Origin: Gordonia spumicola
GTDB lineage: Bacteria; Actinomycetota; Actinomycetes; Mycobacteriales; Mycobacteriaceae
Direction: 5' to 3'
NCBI RefSeq assembly: GCF_009932475.1
Contig: NZ_BJOV01000005.1
Location: 2,294,001-2,358,000 of the forward strand
Length of the DNA stretch: 64,000 nt
Part shown: positions 7,968 through 16,793 of the stretch, piece after piece
Layout: every line of letters starts with the position of its first letter
How positions within the stretch are numbered: position 1 is the stretch's first letter
Program-made: the position numbers and the translations under genes
The notes under the pieces: generated by a model
Database searches by the model: none
What the model saw: the letters and a program-made list of their open reading frames with translations, nothing else
Told to the model about the DNA's origin: nothing

Positions 7968-9332
7968 CTACGGATCCGCGAAGATCGCGCCGGGATTCAT
8001 GATCCCGCACGGATCGAGGGCGCTCTTGATCGCGCGCATGGCGGCGACGTCGACGTCGTCGCGCCCGAGGCCGACGGAGGCCGCCTTGGCACGGCCGATG
8101 CCGTGCTCGGCGCTGATGCTGCCGCCGAGGTCGGCGACCATCCGCAGGACCCGATCGGCGGCTGTGCACTGATCGTCCAGGGGGACGTCGAGCAGGTTGA
8201 CGTGGATGTTCCCGTCCCCGAGATGCCCGAACTGGACGGCGCGCACGCCGGCCGCGGCCGCGAGCCGATCGACCCGGTCGACGAGGTCCTGCACGCGATC
8301 GAGCGGCACCGACACGTCGAGCTTCACGACGGGCGTCGTCGACGAACGGGCGATCGTCTCCGTGTGCGATTCCCGGAGCCGCCACGCCTCGCGCGCCGGG
8401 CCGGCCTCGACGACCGCGTCCACCACGTCCGAACCCGCGGCGGCCAGGGCTTCGGACAGGTCCCCGGTGTCCCCTGCGGTCTCGACGAGGAGCGTCGTTC
8501 CGGAGTCGAACGGTGCACGCACGCCCGCAGCGGCGACGAGGTCGACCCCGGCCCTGGTCATGATCTCGGCGGCCTCGATCAGACGACCGGACGCCTCGAT
8601 CGACCGGGTGACGCGCTGTGCGGCCGCCACGTCGACGGTTCCGACCAGGGCGACGGCGGTCCTCGCCGCCGCGGGGACGAGCCGGAGCAGCACTCGGGTG
8701 ATCACGGCGAGCGTGCCTTCGCTGCCCGCGAGCAGCGCGGGCAGGTGATAGCCGACGTTGTCCTTGCGCAGCGGCCGCCACCGGGTGAAGACGTCACCCG
8801 ACGGCAGCACCGCCTCGATCCCGAGGACCTGGGCCCGCGTGTCGCCGTGCCGGATCATCCGGATGCCGCCCGCGTTGGTCGCGACCATCCCGCCGATCGT
8901 CGCGGAATCGCGCGCGGCGAGGTCGACGCCGAAAGCCAGCCCGGCCCCGGCCGCCGCGGCGTGGACGGACGCGAGGGTGGCGCCCGCTCCCGCACCGACA
9001 CAGCGACCCTGCGAGTCGACGTCGCCGACCGTGTCGAGCCTGCGCAGCGACAACAGCACCCACGGGCGGTCGTCGCCCGGAGTCGGCGTGGAGCCGCCGA
9101 CGAGACCCGTGTTGCCGCCTTGCGGCGTCACCGCGACGGAGTGCGCGGCGCACGCGCGCATCACGTCCGCGACCTCGGCGGTGTCGGCCGGGCGGACGAC
9201 CGCCGCCTCGCCCGTCCACGTGCCGGTCCAGTCGGTCAGGTACGACGCGGCGACGTCGGGCTCGGTCAGGACGTGCGTGTCGCCGACGATGCCGCGCAAC
9301 GCCCGCACGACGTCGGGTCCGGGGATCGCCAT
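7968..9332 (-). CDS. FAD-linked 2-hydroxyacid oxidase/dehydrogenase (GlcD/Dld type)
   Basis: A 454-residue flavoprotein of the PCMH/VAO superfamily. The FAD-binding domain covers about residues 30-220 and contains TPQGGNTGLVGG and ATIGGMVATNAGG. The C-terminal cap domain contains the hallmark SISAEHGIGRAK near residue 415. Family members oxidise D-lactate, glycolate or D-2-hydroxyglutarate; the exact substrate cannot be chosen here. The gene follows the quinone-oxidoreductase gene by 3 bp, so the two likely form an operon. Confidence 0.88.
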   Translation of the reverse strand: MAIPGPDVVRALRGIVGDTHVLTEPDVAASYLTDWTGTWTGEAAVVRPADTAEVADVMRACAAHSVAVTPQGGNTGLVGGSTPTPGDDRPWVLLSLRRLDTVGDVDSQGRCVGAGAGATLASVHAAAAGAGLAFGVDLAARDSATIGGMVATNAGGIRMIRHGDTRAQVLGIEAVLPSGDVFTRWRPLRKDNVGYHLPALLAGSEGTLAVITRVLLRLVPAAARTAVALVGTVDVAAAQRVTRSIEASGRLIEAAEIMTRAGVDLVAAAGVRAPFDSGTTLLVETAGDTGDLSEALAAAGSDVVDAVVEAGPAREAWRLRESHTETIARSSTTPVVKLDVSVPLDRVQDLVDRVDRLAAAAGVRAVQFGHLGDGNIHVNLLDVPLDDQCTAADRVLRMVADLGGSISAEHGIGRAKAASVGLGRDDVDVAAMRAIKSALDPCGIMNPGAIFADP

Positions 9333-9335
9333 CGA

Positions 9336-10253
9336 CTACGGATGAAGGATGTACTTGCCGCGGGGATGGTCGCCCGCGAGCGCTTCGAATGCGTCGGCGG
9401 CGTCGTCGAGGGTGGACGTCCCGGCGATCTCGACGGTGACCCGACCGTCGGCGAGCGCGGCGAGCAGCGGTTCGACGGCGTCTCGCCTGTGCTTCTTGCT
9501 CGCCTCGCTCGACCCGTTGAGGACGGTGATCCCGTCGTCGACGCGGCCCCATGCGGCGATGCTCGCGACCCGGTCGGCGCCGACCAGGGCGAGGGACACG
9601 TCGATCGCCTCGTCGCTGCCGACCGTGTCGATCGCCGCGGTGACCGGCGACGACGCCGCCTCGCGGACCGCGTAGAGGAAGCCTTCGCCGTACGACACCG
9701 GTCGTGCCCCGAGCGCGCGGACGGCGTCGTGATTGCGCGGCGACGCCGATGCGATCGCGGTGGCTCCGCGTCCCACCGCGAGGACGACGACGATCGATCC
9801 GACCGCGCCCGCTCCGCCGTGGACGAGGACGGTGTCGTCGGCGCCGATGTCGAGGGTCTCGACGAGATCGAAGGCCGTCGCACCCGCGAGCAGCAGTCCG
9901 GCCGCCTCGTCGAAGCCCACACCGTCGGGAAGGCGATGTGCCGAGCCGGCCGGGACCGCGACGGTCTGTGCGAACGTGCCGGACGCCGGGTAGACGACCA
10001 CCCTGTCGCCCGCGACGAAACCCGTGTCGGCCGCGGCCTCGCGGACCACGCCCGCACCTTCGTTCCCGATGGTGAGCGGCAGTCTGGCCGGGTCGGTTCC
10101 CATCACGCCCTTGACGCTCTTCACGTCGAACGGGTTGAGCCCGGCCGCCTTCACATCGACGATCACGTCGCCGTCGGACGGCCGGGGCACATCGATGACT
10201 GTCAGGACTTCACGGGGCGCGCCAAACGCGGTGGCGACGAGTTTCCGGGTCAT
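9336..10253 (-). CDS. NADPH:quinone oxidoreductase-like MDR enzyme
   Basis: A 305-residue zinc-independent medium-chain dehydrogenase/reductase. The N-terminal GroES-like fold has GNEGAGVVREA, and the coenzyme domain has the VLVHGGAGAVGSI motif at about residues 143-155. The zinc-ligand cysteines of alcohol dehydrogenases are absent, which points to the quinone reductase branch. It is immediately upstream of the FAD oxidase in the same direction, with a 3-bp gap. A role in removing quinones or reactive carbonyls is inferred from family only. Confidence 0.87.
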   Translation of the reverse strand: MTRKLVATAFGAPREVLTVIDVPRPSDGDVIVDVKAAGLNPFDVKSVKGVMGTDPARLPLTIGNEGAGVVREAAADTGFVAGDRVVVYPASGTFAQTVAVPAGSAHRLPDGVGFDEAAGLLLAGATAFDLVETLDIGADDTVLVHGGAGAVGSIVVVLAVGRGATAIASASPRNHDAVRALGARPVSYGEGFLYAVREAASSPVTAAIDTVGSDEAIDVSLALVGADRVASIAAWGRVDDGITVLNGSSEASKKHRRDAVEPLLAALADGRVTVEIAGTSTLDDAADAFEALAGDHPRGKYILHP

Positions 10254-10275
10254 GCCGCCATCGTAGTGTCGGGCG

Positions 10276-10458
10276 TCAGCCCTTCGACTTGAACAGGGAG
10301 TAGGCGCCGATCACGGCGAGCGCGAACAGCCCGATCCAGAACGCGGCGTGCAGGATCGGCCCGATCAGGGACACGACGGCGAGGACCGCGATGACGATGG
10401 CGACGATCTTCCAGACCGAGACGCCGGTGGACGATGAGTTGTCAGTGAATGTGCTCAT
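10276..10458 (-). CDS. Small membrane protein of unknown function
   Basis: A 60-residue protein with a polar N-terminus (about 14 residues), then two closely packed hydrophobic segments (VWKIVAIVIAVLAVVSLIG and HAAFWIGLFALAVIGAYSLF) and a short basic tail ending KSKG. It is probably an integral two-helix or hairpin membrane protein. It lies 22 bp upstream of the quinone oxidoreductase gene in the same direction. No function can be assigned. Confidence 0.6.
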   Translation of the reverse strand: MSTFTDNSSSTGVSVWKIVAIVIAVLAVVSLIGPILHAAFWIGLFALAVIGAYSLFKSKG

Positions 10459-10553
10459 GACTCCACCGTGCCACCCTCCGTACCGTGAAGCACCAGCTCA
10501 GCGGCGATCCCAGGGTGCATTTGGGGGACATCCCCCAGGCCCCCGACACCGTG

Positions 10554-10611
10554 CCCGGTCGCCAAGCAACACGCTCCCGGTCGCCGAGCAATACCTGCCC
10601 GGTCGTTGAGC
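10554..10611. repeat. 22-bp tandem repeat, about 2.6 copies
   Basis: Units begin CCCGGTCGCC at 10554, CCCGGTCGCC at 10576 and CCCGGTCGTT at 10598, each 22 bp apart. The third unit runs into the dispersed repeat that follows. The whole gap 10459-10831 (373 bp) has no convincing gene; it holds only repeat sequence and the promoter of the aldo/keto reductase. Confidence 0.8.
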
Positions 10612-10649
10612 CGATTCCGAGGCGCCAGCCGAGGCATCGTGTCGAAACG
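10601..10649 (+). repeat. Dispersed GGTTGAGC...GTCGAAACC repeat, copy A
   Basis: The sequence between GGTCGTTGAGCCG and GTCGAAACG matches copy B at 24331-24380 over almost its whole length (for example CCAGCCGAGGC-TCGTGTCGAAAC is shared). It looks like a REP-type intergenic element. Confidence 0.8.
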
Positions 10650-10687
10650 TCGCACGAAGCGCTGGGAGCCCAGTCGTCGCGGGCCTT

Positions 10688-10767
10688 TCGACTCGCAAGC
10701 TCGCTCAAGGATCAGGGAACTCGCAAGCTCGCTCAAGGATCGGGGTAGGCGAGCTCGCTCAACGGTC
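10688..10767. repeat. 28-bp tandem repeat related to the dispersed element
   Basis: Two nearly identical 28-bp copies (ACTCGCAAGCTCGCTCAAGG at 10691 and 10719) and a degenerate third copy (GAGCTCGCTCAACGGTCGGG) lie in tandem. Read on the complement they contain TTGAGCGAGC and CGAGTCGAAAG, the same ends as the dispersed repeat, so they are probably decayed or amplified pieces of it. Confidence 0.75.
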
Positions 10768-10831
10768 GGGTGCGCCGACCGCAGAACCTCCGATCGGGAA
10801 TAGTGTCGGGGTGCGGGGCATTGGAAAGAGA

Positions 10832-11674
10832 ATGGCCGACAACACCATCCCGTCCCTCGACCTCAACAACGGTGTCGCGATCCCGCAGCTCGGGTTCGGC
10901 ACCTATCAGATCGCCCCGGCAGACACCAAGGCCGCGGTGCTCGCCGCGCTCGAAGCCGGATACCGCCACATCGACACCGCGCAGATGTACGGCAACGAAC
11001 GCGAGGTCGGCGAGGCCGTCCGCGAGTCCGGCATCGCGCGTGACGAGGTCTTCGTGACCAGCAAGCTGAACAACAACGCACACGATCCGGCCGCCGCGGT
11101 CGACGCCGTCGCACGCTCCACCGAGGCACTCGACCTCGGACCCATCGACCTGTATCTCGTCCATTGGCCGCTCCCCGAGGTCGGCGACTATGTCGACACC
11201 TGGCGCGCCCTCGAAGACCGGTACGCGGCAGGCGCACTGCGGTCGATCGGCGTGTCGAACTTCCAGCGGTCCCACCTGGAGCGGCTCCTCGCGAACACCG
11301 AGGTGGTGCCGGCCGTGAACCAGATCGAGGCACATCCGTACTTCCAGCAGACCCCGCTGCGCACGTTCAACCGCGAGCACGGCATCGTCACCGAGGCGTG
11401 GGCCCCGATCGCGCAGGGAGCTGTGCTCGACGACCCGGTGCTCGCCGAGATCGCCGCCGAGGTGGGTCGGAGCGTCGCCCAGGTGACGCTCCGGTGGCAC
11501 ATCCAGCGCGGTGACGTGATCTTCCCGAAGTCGTCGTCGCCCGCTCGTGCGGCCGAGAACAGCGCGATCTTCGACTTCGAGCTCAGCGCGGCCCAGTCTG
11601 CACGCATCGACGCACTCGACGCCGACCGTCGTCTCGGACCGGACCCGGACACCTTCAACTGGGTACCCGCCTGA
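10832..11674 (+). CDS. Aldo/keto reductase
   Basis: The 280-residue protein shows the full AKR catalytic set: Asp and Tyr in HIDTAQMYGNE (about residues 43-53), Lys in FVTSKLNN and His in YLVHWPLP. The NADPH-binding C-terminal segment IFPKSSSPARAAEN is also present. It is close to mycobacterial Rv2971-type enzymes that reduce aldehydes and ketones such as methylglyoxal. ATG at 10832 with GGAAAG just upstream is preferred over a GTG at 10811. It follows a repeat-filled gap, and its promoter must lie close to or within the repeats. Confidence 0.92.
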   Translation: MADNTIPSLDLNNGVAIPQLGFGTYQIAPADTKAAVLAALEAGYRHIDTAQMYGNEREVGEAVRESGIARDEVFVTSKLNNNAHDPAAAVDAVARSTEALDLGPIDLYLVHWPLPEVGDYVDTWRALEDRYAAGALRSIGVSNFQRSHLERLLANTEVVPAVNQIEAHPYFQQTPLRTFNREHGIVTEAWAPIAQGAVLDDPVLAEIAAEVGRSVAQVTLRWHIQRGDVIFPKSSSPARAAENSAIFDFELSAAQSARIDALDADRRLGPDPDTFNWVPA

Positions 11675-11720
11675 CCCGACGCCCGACCGTCGCCGACGGG
11701 AGGGTGCATACGATGACCGC

Positions 11721-12887
11721 ATGCGCTTCTCCCGTCGAGCCGACGCCGTCACCCCGTTCTATGCGATGGAGTTCGGCAAGCACGCCGCCGAACTCGAGGC
11801 GACCGGCGTCCACGTGGTCAAGCTCAACATCGGCGAACCCGACTTCGGGGCGCCGCCCGCGTTCCTCGCCGCGATCCGCGAGCTGACCGACGGCCGGCCA
11901 CTGGCCTACACGGGCGCGTTGGGCCTTCCCGACCTGCGCGAACGCATCGCCCAGTTCAGCGCGGACCAGTTCGGCGCACCGATCGATCCGGCTCGCGTGG
12001 TCGTCACGACCGGCGCGTCGGCCGCGCTCCTCCTGTCGTGCGCGGCGCTCATCGACCCCGGCGACGAGGTCGTGGTCGCCGACCCGTCGTACCCGTGCAA
12101 CAGGCGGTTCGCCGAGAGTTTCGGCGCCGACGTCCGCCTCCTCGACACCGACGCGCGCTCGCGCTTCCAACTGACGTCCACGCGGGTCGCCGACGCGTGG
12201 GGTCCGCGCACGCGCGGCGTGATGGTGGCGTCCCCGTCCAACCCGACCGGCACCTCGCTCGCCTACGACGAATTGCTCGACGTGTGCCGGGCCGCGCGGG
12301 AGCGGGACGGTTGGCGGATCGTCGACGAGATCTACCTCGGGCTGGCCGACGGCGACCGCCGCAGCGTGGCCGCCGACGATCCGGGCGCGATCGTCGTCAA
12401 CAGCTTCTCCAAGTACTTCGGGATGACGGGATGGCGCCTCGGCTGGGCTGTGGTGCCGCCGGAGATGATCCCGGTCGCCGAACGCCTCGCCCAGAACTAC
12501 TACATCTGCCCGCCGACGCCCGCACAGATGGCCGCCGTCTCCTGTTTCGATCCGGAGACGATCGCCGTCGCCGAGGAACGACGTGCCATCCTCCGGACGC
12601 GACGCGACCTCGTCCTCGACGGTCTTCATCGGATCGGGCTGCATGTTCCGGTGGCGCCGGACGGCGCGTTCTACGTCTATGTCGATGTGAGTGGCACCGG
12701 ACTGACCTCGACCGAGTTCTGCGAGCAGGCCCTGCAGGCCGCGCATGTCGCGTTGACGCCGGGCAAGGACTTCGGCGACGTGGGTGCCGAGCACTACGTC
12801 CGACTGTCGTACGCGACGGGTGAGGACGACCTCCGGCTCGGTCTGGAACGACTCGGCGAGTTCGTCAGCTCCCTGCGAGGGCGCTGA
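11721..12887 (+). CDS. PLP-dependent class I/II aminotransferase (AspB-like)
   Basis: A 388-residue fold-type I aminotransferase. The motif NSFSKYFGMTGWRLGW contains the lysine that binds pyridoxal phosphate. VVASPSNPTG-type (here VASPSNPTGTSLAY) and DEIYLGL motifs bind the cofactor ring, and YVRLSYA near the C-terminus carries the arginine that binds the substrate carboxylate. It resembles mycobacterial AspB (Rv3565), so aspartate or another amino acid is the likely donor. It starts 46 bp after the reductase and may be cotranscribed. Its 3' end overlaps the converging Nudix gene by 23 bp. Confidence 0.9.
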   Translation: MRFSRRADAVTPFYAMEFGKHAAELEATGVHVVKLNIGEPDFGAPPAFLAAIRELTDGRPLAYTGALGLPDLRERIAQFSADQFGAPIDPARVVVTTGASAALLLSCAALIDPGDEVVVADPSYPCNRRFAESFGADVRLLDTDARSRFQLTSTRVADAWGPRTRGVMVASPSNPTGTSLAYDELLDVCRAARERDGWRIVDEIYLGLADGDRRSVAADDPGAIVVNSFSKYFGMTGWRLGWAVVPPEMIPVAERLAQNYYICPPTPAQMAAVSCFDPETIAVAEERRAILRTRRDLVLDGLHRIGLHVPVAPDGAFYVYVDVSGTGLTSTEFCEQALQAAHVALTPGKDFGDVGAEHYVRLSYATGEDDLRLGLERLGEFVSSLRGR

Positions 12888-13329
12888 TCAGGCGGTCGAT
12901 GAACGCGGCCTGTGCCGGATTGAGCTTCACGCGGGCTGCGTCCGGCCCGAACCAGTCGGCGCGATCGATTTCGGGGAACGACCGAGTCCGGCCCGACCGT
13001 GGCGGCCACACGGTCTCGAAGGTGTTGCTCACGATCGCGGCGGCGTCGAGGTCGCCCTCGACGGCGAAACCATGAACCCGTTTTCCGCTGCGCAGACGCA
13101 CCTCGCCGAGGTCGATCGCCTCCGACTCCGGAGCTTCGTGGCCGGTCTCCTCGGCGAACTCCCGGCGAGCGGCGGTCAACGCGTCTTCGCCTGGTTCGAC
13201 GAGGCCTTTCGGAATGGACCACGCAGCGTCGTCCTTCTTCGCGAAGAACGGCCCGCCGGGATGCGCCAACAGCGCTTCGAGACCGGCGGAACCGTTGCGG
13301 TACAGCAGAATCCCTGCGCTGATCTCCAT
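12865..13329 (-). CDS. Nudix hydrolase
   Basis: A 154-residue Nudix protein. The Nudix box GLVEPGEDALTAARREFAEE-TG at about residues 41-63 matches GX5EX7REUXEEXGU, with the metal-binding glutamates present. An upstream AWSIPKG and downstream WFGPDAARVKL are typical of a subgroup often annotated as NUDIX/diadenosine or NTP pyrophosphohydrolases. The real substrate cannot be derived. It is a single gene convergent with the aminotransferase. Confidence 0.92.
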   Translation of the reverse strand: MEISAGILLYRNGSAGLEALLAHPGGPFFAKKDDAAWSIPKGLVEPGEDALTAARREFAEETGHEAPESEAIDLGEVRLRSGKRVHGFAVEGDLDAAAIVSNTFETVWPPRSGRTRSFPEIDRADWFGPDAARVKLNPAQAAFIDRLISALAGS

Positions 13330-13409
13330 GTCCCCATCATCGGGGCCCGAATCGGCCGCGGCAAGCGCATACTCGACTCACGTCACCCGCCACACCGAGG
13401 GAGAAGCCC

Positions 13410-13814
13410 ATGCGCGAGTTCCGCGACGCCGTCGACGCCCGCGATCACGATGCCATCGAGGCGCTGCTGGCCGACGACATCACGTTCGTCAGCCCGGTCG
13501 CATTCACGCCGTACCACGGCAAAGTGCTCGCGGCGGCGATCCTGCGCGGCGTGATCCGAGTGATCGGCGACGGCTTCCACTACGTCCGCGAGTACACCAG
13601 CGACGACGAGCGCGATCACGTCCTGCGGTTCGAGTCGACGATCGACGGGAAGGCGATCTCCGGCGCCGACTTCATCCACGTCGACGACGACGGCCTCATC
13701 GACGAGCTGACGGTCATGGTGCGTCCGCTGTCCGCGGCGAACGCGTTGTCGGCCGCGATGGGCGTCGAATTCGATCGGATCCGCCGCGAGGTCGCCGAGA
13801 CGGCGGGCGGCTGA
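13410..13814 (+). CDS. SnoaL-like/NTF2-fold protein
   Basis: A 134-residue protein with the order expected of an NTF2-like cone fold: the N-terminal helix pair FRDAVDARDHDAIEALLADD, the strand FVSPVAFTPYHGK, and strands ending with FIHVDDDGLIDELTVMVRPL. Proteins like this are small enzymes or ligand-binding proteins of unknown substrate. It is followed after 1 bp by a glyoxalase-fold gene, and the two are probably one transcriptional unit. Confidence 0.78.
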   Translation: MREFRDAVDARDHDAIEALLADDITFVSPVAFTPYHGKVLAAAILRGVIRVIGDGFHYVREYTSDDERDHVLRFESTIDGKAISGADFIHVDDDGLIDELTVMVRPLSAANALSAAMGVEFDRIRREVAETAGG

Positions 13815-13815
13815 C

Positions 13816-14205
13816 GTGGAGGTCCTCACCAGCCGAACGCTGCTGATCTCACCGGATCCCGACGCGCTGACCGCCTTCTACCGCGACAGCCTCGGCCTCG
13901 CCGTGGCCCGCGAGTATCCGGGCGGCGTCGTGTTCCATGCCGGTACGAGTCTCCTCGAGATCCCGGCGCATCTGACCGCGACCGAGGTCGGCGGCGACGT
14001 CCTGTGGCTGCAGGTGCGCGACGTCGCCGCCGAACGGAACCGGCTGGCGGATCGGGGCGTGCCGATCACGGCCGAGCCCGAGACCAAACCGTGGGGACTG
14101 ATCGAGATGACCGTCCGCGACCCGGACGGCCGCGCGGTGATCATCGTGCAGATTCCGGCCGATCATCCGCTGCGCCGCGACCAGAGGCCGCCCGCGCAGG
14201 CATGA
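13816..14205 (+). CDS. VOC-family (glyoxalase/dioxygenase fold) protein
   Basis: A 129-residue vicinal-oxygen-chelate protein with a GTG start directly after the previous stop. Paired beta-alpha-beta modules are visible: [19 protein letters not shown] with [10 protein letters not shown], then [20 protein letters not shown] with [20 protein letters not shown]. The DPDG turn is the family signature. Metal ligands and substrate are not certain; family members include glyoxalases, bleomycin-resistance proteins and dioxygenases. It lies 13 bp before aroA. Confidence 0.85.
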   Translation: MEVLTSRTLLISPDPDALTAFYRDSLGLAVAREYPGGVVFHAGTSLLEIPAHLTATEVGGDVLWLQVRDVAAERNRLADRGVPITAEPETKPWGLIEMTVRDPDGRAVIIVQIPADHPLRRDQRPPAQA

Positions 14206-14218
14206 AAGACTGGACGGC

Positions 14219-15493
14219 ATGAGCAACTGGCTGTCGCCGTACGTCACCGGGTCCGTCGACGCAGTGGTCGACCTGCCCGGATCGAAGTCGATCACCAACC
14301 GTGCACTGATCCTCGCGGCACTGGCCGACGGCCCGTCGCGGGTCACCGGCACACTGCGCAGCCGGGACACCGACCTGATGCTCGACGGCCTCGCCGCTCT
14401 CGGCGTCGGGATCGATCCGGCCTCCGACGACCCGACGACGGTCGATGTGACGCCCGGGCCGCTGCACGGCGGTTCGGTCGACTGCGGCCTGGCCGGGACC
14501 GTGATGCGTTTCCTTCCGGTCGCCGCAGCGCTCGCCGACGGCGACGCCCGATTCGACGGCGACGAGCAGGCCCGCAGCCGCCCGCTGCACACCGTCCTCG
14601 ACGCGCTGCGCGACCTCGGCGTCTCGATCGACGGCGACGCTCTCCCGTTCACCGTCCACGGCCGCGGTGCGGTGCGCGGCGGTCCGGTGACGATCGACGC
14701 GTCGGCGTCGTCGCAGTTCGTGTCGGCGCTGCTGCTGTCGGCGGCACGCTTCACCGACGGCGTCGCGATCACGCATGCGGGGGCTCCGGTCCCGTCGATG
14801 CCGCACATCGAGATGACCGTCGAGATGCTCGCCACCGCAGGCGTTCGGGTGGACGCCGCGGACGACAACACGGCGTGGACCGTCCACCCCGGGCCGATCG
14901 CCGCGGTCGACTGGGCGATCGAGCCCGACCTGTCCAACGCCGCGGCCTTCCTCGCCGCGGCGGCGGCCACCGGCGGCCGCGTCAGCGTCCCGCGCTGGCC
15001 TGCGACGACCACGCAGCCCGGAGCCGAGATCGTCGGCATCCTCGAACGGATGGGCGCCGTCGCGTCGCGCGGCGACGACGGTCTGCTGACCGTGACCGGA
15101 CCCGACGTCCTCTCCCCGATCGACGCCGACCTCCGCGACGTCGGCGAGCTCACCCCGACTGTCGCCGCGCTGACCGCGTTGGCGCACGGCACGTCGACGC
15201 TGCGCGGCATCGCCCACCTGCGCGGCCACGAGACGGACCGGCTCGCGGCGCTGACCACCGAGATCAATCGACTCGGCGGCGACTGTCGGGAGACCGACGA
15301 CGGACTGGTGATCACCGGGGCGCCCCTGCACGCGGGCGTGTGGGAGACGTACGCCGACCATCGGATGGCGACCGCGGGATCGCTTCTGGGCCTTGTGGTT
15401 CCGGGAGTCGAGATCGAGAACGTCGCGACCACGTCGAAGACCCTGCCCGACTTCGTGTCGATGTGGGAGACGATGGCCGGGACCGCGTCTTGA
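14219..15493 (+). CDS. aroA: EPSP synthase (AroA)
   Basis: The 424-residue enzyme condenses shikimate-3-phosphate with phosphoenolpyruvate in the shikimate pathway. The signature [20 protein letters not shown] is at residues 19-38, with [29 protein letters not shown] and the [11 protein letters not shown] motif in the second domain. The length is normal. It sits in the conserved order YedK-aroA-rsgA, though here extra genes separate YedK from aroA. Its stop overlaps the proposed start of rsgA. Confidence 0.97.
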   Translation: MSNWLSPYVTGSVDAVVDLPGSKSITNRALILAALADGPSRVTGTLRSRDTDLMLDGLAALGVGIDPASDDPTTVDVTPGPLHGGSVDCGLAGTVMRFLPVAAALADGDARFDGDEQARSRPLHTVLDALRDLGVSIDGDALPFTVHGRGAVRGGPVTIDASASSQFVSALLLSAARFTDGVAITHAGAPVPSMPHIEMTVEMLATAGVRVDAADDNTAWTVHPGPIAAVDWAIEPDLSNAAAFLAAAAATGGRVSVPRWPATTTQPGAEIVGILERMGAVASRGDDGLLTVTGPDVLSPIDADLRDVGELTPTVAALTALAHGTSTLRGIAHLRGHETDRLAALTTEINRLGGDCRETDDGLVITGAPLHAGVWETYADHRMATAGSLLGLVVPGVEIENVATTSKTLPDFVSMWETMAGTAS

Positions 15494-16515
15494 GCCGCGG
15501 GGCCCGCTCGTACGACGAGTCGGATGTCCGCATCCGGCCCGGCAAGGGCAGCCGCCCACGCACCAAGAACCGGCCTGCGCACGCCGACGCCGAGACCGCG
15601 ATGGTGGTGTCGGTGGACCGCGGCCGGTGGGGATGTGTGCTCGACGACGACCCGGACCGACGGATCGTCACGATGCGCGCCCGCGAACTCGGGCGCACGC
15701 CGATCGTCGTCGGCGATCGGGTCGGCGTCGTCGGCGACCTGTCGGGCCGGCCCGACACCCTCGCGCGGATCGTCCGTGTCCAGGACCGCACGACGGTTCT
15801 GCGCCGCACCGCCGACGACACCGATCCGTACGAGCGGATCGTCGTCGGCAACGCCGACCAGTTGCTGATCGTGACGGCGCTCGCCGACCCGCCGCCGCGG
15901 ACCGGATTCGTCGAACGCGCCCTCGCCGCGGCCTACGCTGGCGGGCTCGATCCCGTCCTGTGTCTGACGAAGTCCGACCTCGCCGGGCCCGCCGAGTTCG
16001 CCGCCCATTTCGCCGACCTCGATCTGCCGGTGATCGTCGCCGGACGCGACGACCCGCTCGACGATCTGTGGGCGGTGCTCGACGGCAAACTCACCGCGTT
16101 GATCGGTCATTCCGGTGTCGGCAAGTCGACGCTGGTCAACCGCCTGGTGCCGGACGCCGACCGGGCGACGGGCGTCGTATCCGGCGTCGGCAAGGGGCGT
16201 CACACGTCGACGCAGTCGGTGGCGTTGCCGCTCCCCGACGGTCGCGGCTGGGTGGTCGACACCCCGGGCATCCGCTCGTTCGGGCTCGCCCACGTGACGC
16301 CCGGCCAGATCGTGGACGCGTTCGACGATCTCCGCGACGCCGTCGAGAACTGTCCGCGCGGCTGCACACATCTCGGGCCTCCGGCCGACCCCGAATGCGC
16401 GCTCGACACGCTCGAGGGCGCGTCTGCTCGCCGCGCGATGGCCGTCCGCGAACTCCTGGTGTCCGTCGGTTCGACGGGCGCCGCCGAGGAGACCCCCGAG
16501 GAACCGACTCCATAG
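15490..16515 (+). CDS. rsgA: RsgA, ribosome small-subunit-dependent GTPase
   Basis: A circularly permuted GTPase acting in late 30S ribosome maturation. An N-terminal OB fold starts near [20 protein letters not shown]. The G motifs come in permuted order: TKSD (G4), GHSGVGKST (G1) and DTPG (G3). A C-terminal zinc finger (NCPRGCTH...C) follows. The best start is the TTG at 15490, which overlaps the aroA stop as TTGA and gives 341 residues. There is no better ATG or GTG near the conserved N-terminus. The pair aroA-rsgA is also found in M. tuberculosis (Rv3227-Rv3228). Confidence 0.93.
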   Translation: MSRGARSYDESDVRIRPGKGSRPRTKNRPAHADAETAMVVSVDRGRWGCVLDDDPDRRIVTMRARELGRTPIVVGDRVGVVGDLSGRPDTLARIVRVQDRTTVLRRTADDTDPYERIVVGNADQLLIVTALADPPPRTGFVERALAAAYAGGLDPVLCLTKSDLAGPAEFAAHFADLDLPVIVAGRDDPLDDLWAVLDGKLTALIGHSGVGKSTLVNRLVPDADRATGVVSGVGKGRHTSTQSVALPLPDGRGWVVDTPGIRSFGLAHVTPGQIVDAFDDLRDAVENCPRGCTHLGPPADPECALDTLEGASARRAMAVRELLVSVGSTGAAEETPEEPTP

Positions 16516-16541
16516 GACCGTCGCAGCAGATCTGTCAGCAG

Positions 16542-16560
16542 TGCCGCTAGAATAGCGGCA
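16542..16560 (+). promoter_or_regulatory. vapBC promoter/operator palindrome ending on the start codon
   Basis: A perfect inverted repeat, TGCCGCTA-GAA-TAGCGGCA, ends on the A of the vapB ATG. Its centre contains TAGAAT (16547-16552), a good -10 element. The ATG begins 8 bp after it, so the transcript should start at the ATG and be leaderless. The palindrome is a natural autoregulatory site for the VapB/VapC complex (inference). Confidence 0.65.
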
Positions 16561-16793
16561 TGACGACCATCACGATCCGCAATGTGCCCGACGAGGTCCG
16601 CAACGAACTCGCCGCACGCGCGGCGCGTGCCGGGAAGTCCCTTCAAGAGTTCATGCTGGGAGAAGTGGAACGGCTCGCCGAGCGCCCGTCCATGGAGGAC
16701 CTGCTCATGCGGGTACGCGAACGCAAGCGGGAGCATTCGAGCCCCACGTCGACTGACGACATCCTCGCCGACCTGCAAGCCGACCGACGGTGA
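16560..16793 (+). CDS. vapB: VapB-type antitoxin
   Basis: A 77-residue protein with an N-terminal ribbon-helix-helix domain (MTTITIRNVPDEVRNELAAR then GKSLQEFMLGEV) of the FitA/VapB type and a charged C-terminal tail (RVRERKREHSSPTSTDD) that in this family blocks the toxin. No ribosome site precedes the ATG, and the -10-like TAGAAT is placed for leaderless transcription. The stop overlaps the toxin start by 4 bp. It is inserted between rsgA and the desaturase genes, where M. tuberculosis has none. Confidence 0.9.
   Translation: MTTITIRNVPDEVRNELAARAARAGKSLQEFMLGEVERLAERPSMEDLLMRVRERKREHSSPTSTDDILADLQADRR

Noticed and set aside
7926-10292. A 788-codon plus-strand frame opposite the FAD oxidase and quinone reductase
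   Set aside because: Antisense shadow of two recognised enzymes.
10554-10767. Possible CRISPR array
   Set aside because: Units are directly adjacent without unique spacers and only two to three copies long; no cas genes are nearby.
13849-16371. An 840-codon minus-strand frame opposite aroA and rsgA
   Set aside because: Low-complexity Arg/Ser/Gly translation with no family motif, while aroA and rsgA are unmistakable on the other strand.
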